Origin: Bacillota bacterium
Lineage (GTDB): Bacteria > Bacillota > Clostridia > Acetivibrionales > DSM-1351
Direction: 5' to 3'
Assembly (NCBI GenBank): GCA_023416275.1
Contig: JAEZIB010000147.1
Span: forward strand, 1 to 23,037
Length of the DNA: 23,037 nt
In this document: positions 6,785 through 13,569 of the stretch, in pieces
How positions within the stretch are numbered: position 1 is the stretch's first letter
Layout: the number at the start of each line of letters is the position of its first letter
The notes under the pieces: generated by a model
Databases searched by the model: none
What the model saw: only the letters and a program-made list of their open reading frames with translations
What the model was told of the DNA's origin: nothing
Program-made: the position numbers and the translations under genes

Positions 6785-8491
6785 TTATTCTATACGGAAA
6801 GCCTTATATTCACCTGGTTGCAGGGATATTTTAAAATAGGTATTTCCATTCAGACTTAATCCATCAAATTTTGGAGCTTTATAGCAGCTAAAGGACTCAA
6901 TTTGGGATAAATGCTGACCTTCCTTGTGCACAACTATAGTGAATTCAACAGTTGCTTTTCTGAAGGATTCAACTATAAAGGTATTATTGTCATATACAAA
7001 AAGACCAATATTAGATGGTGCTTCTAAATGAACAGGCATATTAACTGATGCTGTTTCTCTGATTATGTTTAATACAGCCTCAGGATAGCTATACAAATCT
7101 CCAAAGTTATCAGGAATAGTCAAAACAAAAAGATTACCTTTGCTATATTTGTTTTGTAAGAGTACTGCATGATTATTGGAGCTATCTATTCCAACTGCCA
7201 TCTGCCAGCTGTCATTTGTTTTAAAGTCAATGTGGGGCAATAAAATCTCATTTTCAGAATAATAATAATCCTTGAAAGCACAGGTTTTCATTTGTACGGC
7301 AAATTCTTTTACTTTTGACTTTTTATCAGTATAATTTATTACAGCTATATCAGAGAGCTGCTCGTTAAGCGCTCTAAGTAAGCCAGTAGTAATCATTACG
7401 GAGTTACCATCACACAAGCTCTTCTTGATTTTTTTAACGATATCTGAATCCTTTTTTGCACTTTCGGTAAGAAGAATAAATTTGCTCGCAGCAGGGTATT
7501 CTGAATATGGTTCAAGGGGTAACCCAAGCATACCAAGGTATCCGTGAATAAAATCCTCACCGTCAGAGTTGAAGGGCTTATAGCAGGAGATTCCGACAGG
7601 CTCACCGATATATCCCATAAGCTTATCCAACTGCTCAAATACAAAACCAGCAAGAGGAACGCAGATTTTGTGATCATACGCTAATAAACCCGCACAGAAA
7701 AGAGTTATTTCCTTAGCCTTAGAGAAAATGGTTGTATATAATTGCTCTACATAGGTATCTAAGTTGCAATTAAAGGAGTCAAACCATCCACCTAAATTTT
7801 TACCCGGGTTTATGTTTTCAAAATACCTCATTATAAAGTAACCGATATATCTCTGAAGAACCTGCTGCGTATATTGCGAATCACGAGTCTCTGTTCCGGT
7901 ATAAAAGGAATCAAACAGATTTACTTGAGCTTCTGGCGTATAACCATTAAACTGGTGGTGATCATACCAGTTTGGATATTTTATTATCATATTTATATTT
8001 GGCTTGACTGCTTTTGCTGCGCTCATAATTTCTGAAGATACTTCTGCTAATAGCTGTGTTCTGAATTCAGCCCAGCTTTTGGTACCTTTAGCTTCAATAC
8101 ATGCATCACATTTGCAATTGGTAAAGTAAAAATCGTCTAAGATTATTTCATCAAAAATACTGGCTGTATACGCAACTACTTCTTTCAATTGTTTTCTTTG
8201 TTCAGGATTGCTATAGCAAAAGGAGCTAAAATCCCAAGTGTTATTTGTTTTTGGTGTTGTGGTGATAGCACCTGATACTTTGATACCCTTTTCTTTAAAA
8301 AACTCTTTGCAGAAAAGCATATTTTCTTCTGAAAGAAAAACGCCACTTCGATAGGTTTCTAGATAAACCTTCCCAATATTTATATGCTTGGAAAAGAATT
8401 CAAAGGAGGATTCAAAAGCATCATCTTCCTTAAGTTTTAATAAATCAAAGGCATTATAAAAAATGGCTGTACTAAAATTTTTGTAGGACAT
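6785..8491 (-). CDS. Putative TIM-barrel glycoside hydrolase-like protein
   Basis: 568 residues, cytosolic (no signal peptide). The N-terminal two thirds look like an (alpha/beta)8 barrel. Strands such as K-V-Y-L-E-T-Y and D-E-I-I-L-D-D-F-Y-F-T (about 114-124) are followed by N-C-K-C-D-A-C-I, and a later I-I-K-Y-P-N-W-Y. The L-D-D-F-Y-F-x-x-C-x-C-x-x-C pattern followed by W-x-x-F-R occurs in several putative glycosyl-hydrolase superfamilies. The acidic pair Asp119/Asp120 is a catalytic candidate. The middle (about 300-430) resembles the trimerisation-type region of beta-galactosidases, and the end (about 480-568) is beta-rich. The start has GAGGT upstream. An AraC-type regulator lies 158 bases upstream on the same strand, the usual set-up for an inducible sugar gene. 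The substrate is unknown, and hydrolase activity is an inference. Confidence 0.5.
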   Translation of the reverse strand: MSYKNFSTAIFYNAFDLLKLKEDDAFESSFEFFSKHINIGKVYLETYRSGVFLSEENMLFCKEFFKEKGIKVSGAITTTPKTNNTWDFSSFCYSNPEQRKQLKEVVAYTASIFDEIILDDFYFTNCKCDACIEAKGTKSWAEFRTQLLAEVSSEIMSAAKAVKPNINMIIKYPNWYDHHQFNGYTPEAQVNLFDSFYTGTETRDSQYTQQVLQRYIGYFIMRYFENINPGKNLGGWFDSFNCNLDTYVEQLYTTIFSKAKEITLFCAGLLAYDHKICVPLAGFVFEQLDKLMGYIGEPVGISCYKPFNSDGEDFIHGYLGMLGLPLEPYSEYPAASKFILLTESAKKDSDIVKKIKKSLCDGNSVMITTGLLRALNEQLSDIAVINYTDKKSKVKEFAVQMKTCAFKDYYYSENEILLPHIDFKTNDSWQMAVGIDSSNNHAVLLQNKYSKGNLFVLTIPDNFGDLYSYPEAVLNIIRETASVNMPVHLEAPSNIGLFVYDNNTFIVESFRKATVEFTIVVHKEGQHLSQIESFSCYKAPKFDGLSLNGNTYFKISLQPGEYKAFRIE

Positions 8492-8649
8492 ATATTATAC
8501 CTCACTTAGCATTATAATTATTTTGTAGATTTGATAGCTGCTGGAACTATTAATATTAGTACAAATGCTCTGAATCTTGTATATTCTGTATTTCTTAACT
8601 CAATTATAGATATCATATTAAAAAATATCTCGTCAAAGGTTGCTTTATA

Positions 8650-9507
8650 TTACTCAAATATTGCTTTTTTGAATTCTGACGGAGAACAACCTTTTACCTG
8701 CTTAAAAACTCGGTTAAAGGTCTTTATACTGTTGAAACCTGAATTAAATGAGATTTCTGATATGGAGTCAGATGTATTAATAAGCATGTTTACAGCTTTA
8801 GACACTTTGTAGTTGTTTAAGTATTGTCCGAAGGTCATACCAGTGGTATCTTTAAAAAACCGAGTAAAATGATACATACTAAAGTTGGCTGATTTTGAAA
8901 CATCACATAGAGTGATTTCTTCCTTGTAGTTTTCATCTATATATTTTGTCACCTGTTCAAGAATTTCCAGCTTTTTCATTTGCTTGTTCAATTGAGCAGA
9001 GCAAAGCTTTTCATTTGGCATATAGCGAACTATACCAGCTGCGATGTCATAGAGTCTGGCACCGACAAATAAATCAAATCCTAGCTGCTTTTCCTTTTTT
9101 TCTTTATAAATATCTAATATCTGTTTTTCGAAAAAACTATGAACGGTAAACTCGGTGTTGTTTTTGTTTTTAATATATGGGATATGAGGGTCTAAGATCT
9201 TTATTCCCGTTAAAAGGTTTGAAAGCTCCTCAAATAGTGCTGGCTCAAAGATAAGAATAATTCTGTCACATTTTTGGGGCTGCATTATAAAATAGTGTAC
9301 TTCTCCCATTCCTACAATAAAAATATCTCTATTATGTAAAGTGTATATAGCGTTGTTTTGACCAATTTTAAGTTCTTCGCCTAATACATATACTATTTCT
9401 ATTCTTTCATGCCAGTGAGGAGGAAATTCTTGAACATCAGTATTGAATATATATATTGGAAATGGCCCGGTATTGTTTCTGTAAATTTTTTGATGATGTG
9501 CTTCCAT
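8650..9507 (-). CDS. AraC family transcriptional regulator
   Basis: 285 residues. The N-terminal half is a cupin-type sensor: F-P-P-H-W-H-E-R-I-E-I-V-Y-V near residues 28-41, then G-x-x-H-Y-F-I-M-x-P near 68. The C-terminal hundred residues carry two helix-turn-helix motifs: I-T-L-C-D-V-S-K-S-A-N-F-S-M-Y-H-F-T-R-F-F-K, and I-S-E-I-S-F-N-S-G-F-N-S-I-K-T-F-N-R-V-F-K followed by G-C-S-P-S-E-F-K. This is the standard domain order and length for sugar-responsive AraC regulators. It probably binds a carbohydrate ligand and controls the glycoside hydrolase-like gene downstream. The ribosome site (GGATGGAT) is weak. A much stronger AAGGAGG lies about 47 bases further upstream in front of a two-codon frame. 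Confidence 0.92.
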   Translation of the reverse strand: MEAHHQKIYRNNTGPFPIYIFNTDVQEFPPHWHERIEIVYVLGEELKIGQNNAIYTLHNRDIFIVGMGEVHYFIMQPQKCDRIILIFEPALFEELSNLLTGIKILDPHIPYIKNKNNTEFTVHSFFEKQILDIYKEKKEKQLGFDLFVGARLYDIAAGIVRYMPNEKLCSAQLNKQMKKLEILEQVTKYIDENYKEEITLCDVSKSANFSMYHFTRFFKDTTGMTFGQYLNNYKVSKAVNMLINTSDSISEISFNSGFNSIKTFNRVFKQVKGCSPSEFKKAIFE

Positions 9508-9957
9508 AGTTAATATCCATCCGTATTTTGTTCAAGTGCTTTATTTTACGGCATGGAATCCAACCTCCTTTTAACCTCTATTTTATTTTTTCTAACTGTG
9601 ATTTTAAACAATAACAGAATATTATGGCTTAGTGTTTATTTTAGTCTGCCCATCTTATGGGCATCTTAAGTATATACTAGCATAGAATATTTTATATATA
9701 AAGAATCATTTATGCCTGAATTCCATATTATAGTAATATAATCAACTATCACACATAAAAGTTTTTTGGCATGTACTTACTATTAAATCTGAAAGTTGAG
9801 TAGAGCTATAAACTATTTGAACACCTGATGCAGTAAAAAAAGAAACTTAATCATTAAAAATATTGCAGCATATATTTAAACCTTGCAAAGGTTACATCAT
9901 GAGAAATCAATATATTTTAGTTTATAATCGTTGGGAAAGCCGTAGGAGGGACTTATT
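9508..9957. other. Divergent intergenic region between the AraC gene and the VCBS-like gene
   Basis: 450 bases that must hold both promoters, but none matches consensus convincingly. Visible items are the palindrome GCCCAT-CTT-ATGGGC at 9648-9662 (about 140 bases from the AraC start), a candidate operator. A small hairpin AACCTT-GCA-AAGGTT lies at 9879-9893. On the minus strand, AAGGAGG is followed by the two-codon frame ATG-CCG-TAA (9554-9546). Confidence 0.4.
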
Positions 9958-10698
9958 TTGTATAATGTAAATCCATTTGGAAAATCAAATAATATAAATA
10001 ATTTTATAACAGGTGCAATTGGTGACGTCAACGGAGATGGTGTTCTTGATTATGTTTACCTTACTGGAAACAAGATTCAGGATAGTTCATTTATACAGGA
10101 TATTACACTCAATATAAAGGATGGCAAGACAGGAGTTATACAGAACTTTAAGCTTGCATCAGATTCAGGGTATAGTCCAGCATTATTTTTGGGGGACTTC
10201 ACAGGAGACAAGGTTAAGGATATACTTGTAAGCATTGCCTCTGGAGGTAGTGGTGGTATTATGTTTTATTACATGTTTACTGATATAGATAATCAAATAA
10301 GAATGATTTTTGATTATGAGGATTACAATAATAAATACAGCTACAAAGTAGAATTTGAAAACTTTTATAAGGTATCAGTAATGAATATTGAGCTTCAAAC
10401 AAAATATTTAATAGATATAACCTATAAGGGTAAGGATTATTTAAATGAGATATATAAGCCAAATGGAGAATTGAAGGCCCCCATTGAAGGATGGGTTGAT
10501 CCTTTAAGCGGGCTATATCCTATTGATTTTGATGGAAATGGTATATATGAACTATTAGGATATCAAAGAATATCAGGTCTGTATCATGCTGATTCCTTAG
10601 GGTATGTGCAAAGTGTTCTAAAATGGAATGGAAGGAAGTTCTATCTAATGGATCAGTATGTTGCAATATTTGGAACAGGATTTGATGGAAATGGATAA
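9958..10698 (+). CDS. VCBS/FG-GAP repeat-like protein
   Basis: 246 residues starting at TTG, set by AGGAGGG (9944-9950) seven bases upstream; no in-frame ATG lies before an upstream stop at 9943. Three repeat units have calcium-loop-like motifs: G-D-V-N-G-D-G-V-L-D-Y-V (about 22-33), G-D-F-T-G-D-K-V-K-D-I-L (79-90) and D-F-D-G-N-G-I-Y-E-L-L (190-200). This spacing fits a small beta-propeller of the VCBS/FG-GAP type, common in spore-formers. There is no signal peptide, so it is either intracellular or exported by another route; similar proteins are often linked to the spore surface, but nothing here shows that. It appears monocistronic. The function is unknown. Confidence 0.7.
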   Translation: MYNVNPFGKSNNINNFITGAIGDVNGDGVLDYVYLTGNKIQDSSFIQDITLNIKDGKTGVIQNFKLASDSGYSPALFLGDFTGDKVKDILVSIASGGSGGIMFYYMFTDIDNQIRMIFDYEDYNNKYSYKVEFENFYKVSVMNIELQTKYLIDITYKGKDYLNEIYKPNGELKAPIEGWVDPLSGLYPIDFDGNGIYELLGYQRISGLYHADSLGYVQSVLKWNGRKFYLMDQYVAIFGTGFDGNG

Positions 10699-11043
10699 AA
10701 ACTACATATAGTAGCTATACACGAAAAATACAAAAAATTATACAATTTTGCTTTTAAAATAATAGATTTTTTTTAGTATTTTTTACATATACATATATAT
10801 TGAAATGTTATACAATTCATATTGTTGAAAACAATTTATTCTAGTTGGTGGATTTAATTCCACCAGCTAGTCTTAATATATTTCTTCCTGAAAATTCTAT
10901 CCTTATGCTGAAGTTTGGCATAGGGATTTTTATATTTTAATTGAAAATTCACTAGACTTAACCTACAAAAGGCTTGTTTTTGCTGGATATACGGTAATGG
11001 AAAAAAATACTGCAAAAAATTAAATAAAAAATAATAATTTCTA
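10699..11043. other. Intergenic DNA with two hairpins, no gene
   Basis: Very AT-rich. It holds a 12-bp hairpin with one wobble pair (CTAGTTGGTGGA at 10841-10852 with its partner at 10859-10870) that lacks a T tract, and the terminator listed separately at 10899-10931. No open frame with a ribosome site is evident on either strand. Confidence 0.4.
10899..10931 (+). terminator. Probable intrinsic terminator
   Basis: The stem ATCCTTATGC (10899-10908) pairs with GCATAGGGAT (10918-10927), ten pairs including one wobble, with a 9-base loop and five T residues. It lies about 200 bases beyond the VCBS-like gene and before the tRNA promoter, so that gene may have a long 3' untranslated end. Confidence 0.55.
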
Positions 11044-11072
11044 TTGACATAAATCATCTTCTTTTGTATAAT
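11044..11072 (+). promoter_or_regulatory. Perfect-consensus sigma-A promoter for the tRNA cluster
   Basis: TTGACA (11044-11049), 17 bases, TATAAT (11067-11072): both hexamers and the spacing match the consensus exactly. It lies 31 bases upstream of the first tRNA, as expected for a strongly transcribed stable-RNA operon. Confidence 0.9.
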
Positions 11073-11103
11073 GTAAAAGCACGTTACGAACGGCAAATTT
11101 TAT

Positions 11104-11179
11104 GGCGGCGTGGCTCAGTGGCTAGAGCATTCGGTTCATACCCGACAGGTCGTAGGTTCAAATCCCACCGCCGCTACCA
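11104..11179 (+). tRNA. tRNA-Met (anticodon CAT), elongator type
   Basis: 76 bases with a full cloverleaf. The acceptor GGCGGCG/CGCCGCT pairs throughout (one G-T at the first pair), the anticodon loop is TTCATAC, and the CCA end is encoded. The paired first base and the TTCGG/CCGAC anticodon stem argue against an initiator tRNA. One A-C mismatch is visible in the T-arm stem. The tRNA-Met/tRNA-Glu pair upstream of spoIIE is also found in Bacillus subtilis. Confidence 0.93.
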
Positions 11180-11185
11180 TAATTA

Positions 11186-11209
11186 AGCGATAAAATTTAT
11201 CGCTTTTTT
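11186..11209 (+). terminator. Terminator-like hairpin inside the tRNA cluster
   Basis: AGCGATAAA (11186-11194) and TTTATCGCT (11196-11204) form a near-perfect palindromic stem followed by six T residues. It lies between tRNA-Met and tRNA-Glu, only 2 bases before tRNA-Glu begins, leaving no room for another promoter. It may be a partial terminator that grades expression, or a processing signal. Confidence 0.7.
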
Positions 11210-11211
11210 AC

Positions 11212-11286
11212 GGCCCGTTGGTCAAGCGGTTAAGACACCGCCCTTTCACGGCGATAACAGGGGTTCGATTCCCCTACGGGTCACCA
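11212..11286 (+). tRNA. tRNA-Glu (anticodon TTC)
   Basis: 75 bases. The acceptor GGCCCGT pairs with ACGGGTC, the anticodon loop is CTTTCAC, the T loop is GGGG-TTCGATT-CCCC, and the CCA end is encoded. It is second in the tRNA cluster, after a terminator-like hairpin. Confidence 0.94.
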
Positions 11287-11289
11287 TTT

Positions 11290-11365
11290 GGGAGCTTAGC
11301 TCAGCTGGGAGAGCATCTGCCTTACAAGCAGAGGGTCATAGGTTCGAGCCCTATAGTTCCCACCA
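11290..11365 (+). tRNA. tRNA-Val (anticodon TAC)
   Basis: 76 bases. The acceptor GGGAGCT pairs with AGTTCCC, the D arm reads GCTC-AGCTGGGA-GAGC, the anticodon loop is CTTACAA, and the CCA end is encoded. It follows tRNA-Glu by three bases and is the last of the cluster. Confidence 0.95.
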
Positions 11366-11367
11366 AT

Positions 11368-11402
11368 AAAAAAAGATTGCATTTTAAATGCAATCTTTTT
11401 TT
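11368..11402 (+). terminator. Terminator of the tRNA cluster
   Basis: A long near-palindromic stem. An A7 tract followed by GATTGCATTT (11375-11384) pairs with AAATGCAATC (11386-11395) and a T7 run. It follows tRNA-Val directly and could act in both directions. Confidence 0.9.
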
Positions 11403-11553
11403 ATGCATAGAATTTTTTACGTTTTTAAATTTTACTAGGGTTTGGTATTAAATAGAATAAGTTTTAAAAATTGAGTAATTGTAAATGAAAATTATTGTAT
11501 AATATAATTATATTTAATCTAAGTATTGTATAAGTTAGAAAGGATAGAAGTAT

Positions 11554-12027
11554 ATGGATGGAGTTGAAAGCATAAGGGAAAGAATTTTAATTAAAATTTC
11601 TGAGAAGAAAATGTACATAGATAAAAAGCAGATTAAATACTATAGACTGGATTTGGTAGAGCGAATTACGAAAAGGCTTGCTTCATTTTATGATGAATGT
11701 AAGGAATGTGCAGATTTTATTGGCAAGCTTGAGGGTTATGTAGATACAATTGGAACTAATGCAGATAAGCAAACTAAAAGGGAATATGATAAATACTTAA
11801 ATATAATTATTTCACACCTTGCTTCAAAACATAAGCTTGTTAATGAAAACTATTATATGTCGATATATATGCCAATTGGAATGATGTTTGGCATGGCATT
11901 TGGGGCGGTAGGTATTATTGGTGAATCTAGTAACATGGGAATAGGAATAAGTATAGGACTTTGTATTGGAGTAGCTTTAGGAGTAAGTCAAGATACAAAG
12001 GCAAAGAAAGATGGAAGAGTTATATAG
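11554..12027 (+). CDS. Hypothetical protein with two C-terminal membrane helices
   Basis: 157 residues, family not identified. Residues 1-100 are charged and helical, with a Cys pair in D-E-C-K-E-C, and look cytosolic. The end has two glycine-rich membrane helices (about 101-123 and 127-145) with M-x-x-G-M-x-x-G-M-x-x-G and G-I-G-I-S-I-G-L-C-I-G repeats, a glycine-zipper pattern that favours tight helix packing. The ribosome site is AGAAAGGATAG upstream of ATG. It is convergent with the YitT-family gene, with only 11 bases between their stops and no obvious terminator. The function is unknown. Confidence 0.7.
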   Translation: MDGVESIRERILIKISEKKMYIDKKQIKYYRLDLVERITKRLASFYDECKECADFIGKLEGYVDTIGTNADKQTKREYDKYLNIIISHLASKHKLVNENYYMSIYMPIGMMFGMAFGAVGIIGESSNMGIGISIGLCIGVALGVSQDTKAKKDGRVI

Positions 12028-12038
12028 GCATTATTATT

Positions 12039-12899
12039 TTATGAGTCAATACTTCTAAAACCCTTGCCAATAATCTCAGATGTATTGCTAATTGTGATAA
12101 AGGCAGAGTGGTCTACGTTTCGTATAAAGCTACGAAGCCGTATTGCCTGCCTTCTGTTTAGAACTGTACTAATTACTAACTCTTGTTTGCTAGTAAATGC
12201 GCCCTCAGCCTTATATATAGTTGCTCCTCTTTTAATATTATTTACAATATAGTTTTTAATCTCATCAGGTTTTGAACTTATTATAACCATTTGTTTTTTT
12301 ACATTAAGGCCCTCTATTACAAGGTCAATCATAAAGGACTTAATAATTAGCCCTAGAACAGAATACATGCCTATTTTAATTCCAAAAACCGCACCAGCCC
12401 CTGCAGCAATTATAAAGTCTGATAATAATAAGGTTTTACCAATATCTAGCCGAGTGAATTTGCTGATTATTTTAGCTATAATATCTGTCCCGCCAGTAGA
12501 TGCATTGCAGTTAAAAATTATTGCTGAACCAACAGCCGGAAATATAATAGAATAAATTAGCTCCAGCATAAGGTCACCTGTTAGTGATGCCTTAATCGGA
12601 AATGTTTTTTGAGTAAACCATACTATACCCGATAGAGTAAAGCTTGAGTAAATTGTTTTAGAACCAAAATCTCTTCCAAGGAAAAGAAATCCCACCAGCA
12701 TTAAAAGAATGTTAATTATAAGCATCATTGGGCCAACGTCAATTCTTGGAAAGAAGCTGCTTATAATAATTGCCAAGCCGCTTACGCCTCCTGTTGCAAA
12801 ATTATTGGGGATTTTAAATATACAAATTCCAATGCCAACCAATATCAGCCCTATATTAATCAAAAAAAAGTCTTTCATGAAATTTCTTGCATTCTTCAT
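12039..12899 (-). CDS. YitT family membrane protein (DUF161 + DUF2179)
   Basis: 286 residues. The first 200 form five or so membrane helices, with the characteristic F-x-I-P-N-N-F-A-T-G-G-V-S-G (about 28-41) and C-N-A-S-T-G-G-T-D-I-I-A (about 131-142) repeats of the YitT domain (PF02588). Residues about 205-275 form the soluble DUF2179 domain, including R-G-A-T-I-Y-K-A-E-G-A-F-T. The architecture and length are typical. The family is thought to be a transporter of unknown substrate, and several paralogues per genome are usual in clostridia. The ribosome site GGGAG precedes the ATG. It is monocistronic. Confidence 0.93.
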   Translation of the reverse strand: MKNARNFMKDFFLINIGLILVGIGICIFKIPNNFATGGVSGLAIIISSFFPRIDVGPMMLIINILLMLVGFLFLGRDFGSKTIYSSFTLSGIVWFTQKTFPIKASLTGDLMLELIYSIIFPAVGSAIIFNCNASTGGTDIIAKIISKFTRLDIGKTLLLSDFIIAAGAGAVFGIKIGMYSVLGLIIKSFMIDLVIEGLNVKKQMVIISSKPDEIKNYIVNNIKRGATIYKAEGAFTSKQELVISTVLNRRQAIRLRSFIRNVDHSAFITISNTSEIIGKGFRSIDS

Positions 12900-12986
12900 A
12901 TATTTAATGCTCCCATTATTTGTGTGCTGTTAATATGAGTTTTTCAGCCCATAATACTTAATTAAGTGTTGTCGCAACCTTTACTA

Positions 12987-13069
12987 AAGTCAATTACGGT
13001 TCAAAGACTTCGCCCGATAAGCTATCGGGTTTTTAGAATATGATGCTTTTTAGCTGATGGAATTGACTT
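12987..13069 (+). repeat. Small inverted-repeat element, copy A
   Basis: An 83-base unit bounded by a perfect 9-bp inverted repeat (AAGTCAATT / AATTGACTT). It shares its first 13 bases (AAGTCAATTACGG) and a similar 3' end (AGCTGATGG then AATTGACTT) with copy B at 13363-13433, in the same orientation. Its interior holds a terminator-like hairpin. It may be a miniature mobile element or a structured leader unit. Confidence 0.5.
13013..13034 (+). terminator. Orphan intrinsic terminator within repeat copy A
   Basis: CCCGATA (13013-13019), AGC loop, TATCGGG (13023-13029), then five T residues: a compact perfect terminator on the plus strand. No plus-strand gene lies between 12027 and here (the gene before it is on the minus strand). 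It therefore ends either a short untranslated RNA or read-through from 11554-12027. Confidence 0.7.
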
Positions 13070-13185
13070 ATTGTATATTAACTTTGTATTTTTATAGTTT
13101 GCACAAGTACATATTTGCTTATGCCTATGCCTTGAACTAGAATGCTTATAAAATAACTATTAGTTTGGTAAAGTAACAAAAACTT

Positions 13186-13192
13186 TTCGACA
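13186..13192 (-). promoter_or_regulatory. Possible Spo0A box upstream of spoIIE
   Basis: TTCGACA on the plus strand is the exact complement of the Spo0A box TGTCGAA. spoIIE is Spo0A-activated in spore-formers, but this site is about 380 bases before the spoIIE start, farther than usual. A seven-base match is weak evidence. Confidence 0.25.
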
Positions 13193-13362
13193 GGGTACTT
13201 CAAAAAACAATAATTCTGTAGTTGCTATTTTGTTTTAATCAAACCAGAAATACTTAAATTCATGTTATAGCTGTACAGCAATTTGATGATACCTGTCAAA
13301 AACATATTATTTCCCTATTCCAAATGTGACAAATAATTTTTATTGCCCGCATTATAATCATA

Positions 13363-13433
13363 AAGTCAATTACGGCATCAAACCCAAACTATCGTCCTAT
13401 ATCATCGGATATTCAGCCGATAGTAATTGACTT
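13363..13433 (+). repeat. Small inverted-repeat element, copy B
   Basis: A 71-base unit with the same 9-bp end repeat as copy A and identical first 13 bases. The nested stems are ACTATCG (13388-13394) with CGATAGT (13418-13424), and ATATC-ATCG-GATAT inside. The whole can fold as one long interrupted hairpin. It has no T tract, unlike copy A. It lies 137 bases before the spoIIE start. Confidence 0.5.
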
Positions 13434-13569
13434 AAGGCAAATGAGTCTGATTCAAAGAATTCAAAGAAAATTCTATAAATGGCAATAGGTTTTATCTGCC
13501 ATAATAGAGTTTTTAGGCGGTAAAATAATTAGAAAAAACAAATGATAAAGTACAGGGGGAACAATAAAG

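Noticed and set aside
9791..9825. GAAAGTTGAGT and TTTGAACACC here also occur in the 17.5-kb inverted-repeat element, suggesting a deleted copy.
   Set aside because: Shared 10-11-base words are expected many times by chance in 23 kb of AT-rich DNA, and no inverted-repeat geometry is present here.
11218..11451. Open frame of 77 codons across the tRNA-Glu and tRNA-Val genes.
   Set aside because: It reads through two tRNA genes and a terminator, so it is not a protein gene.
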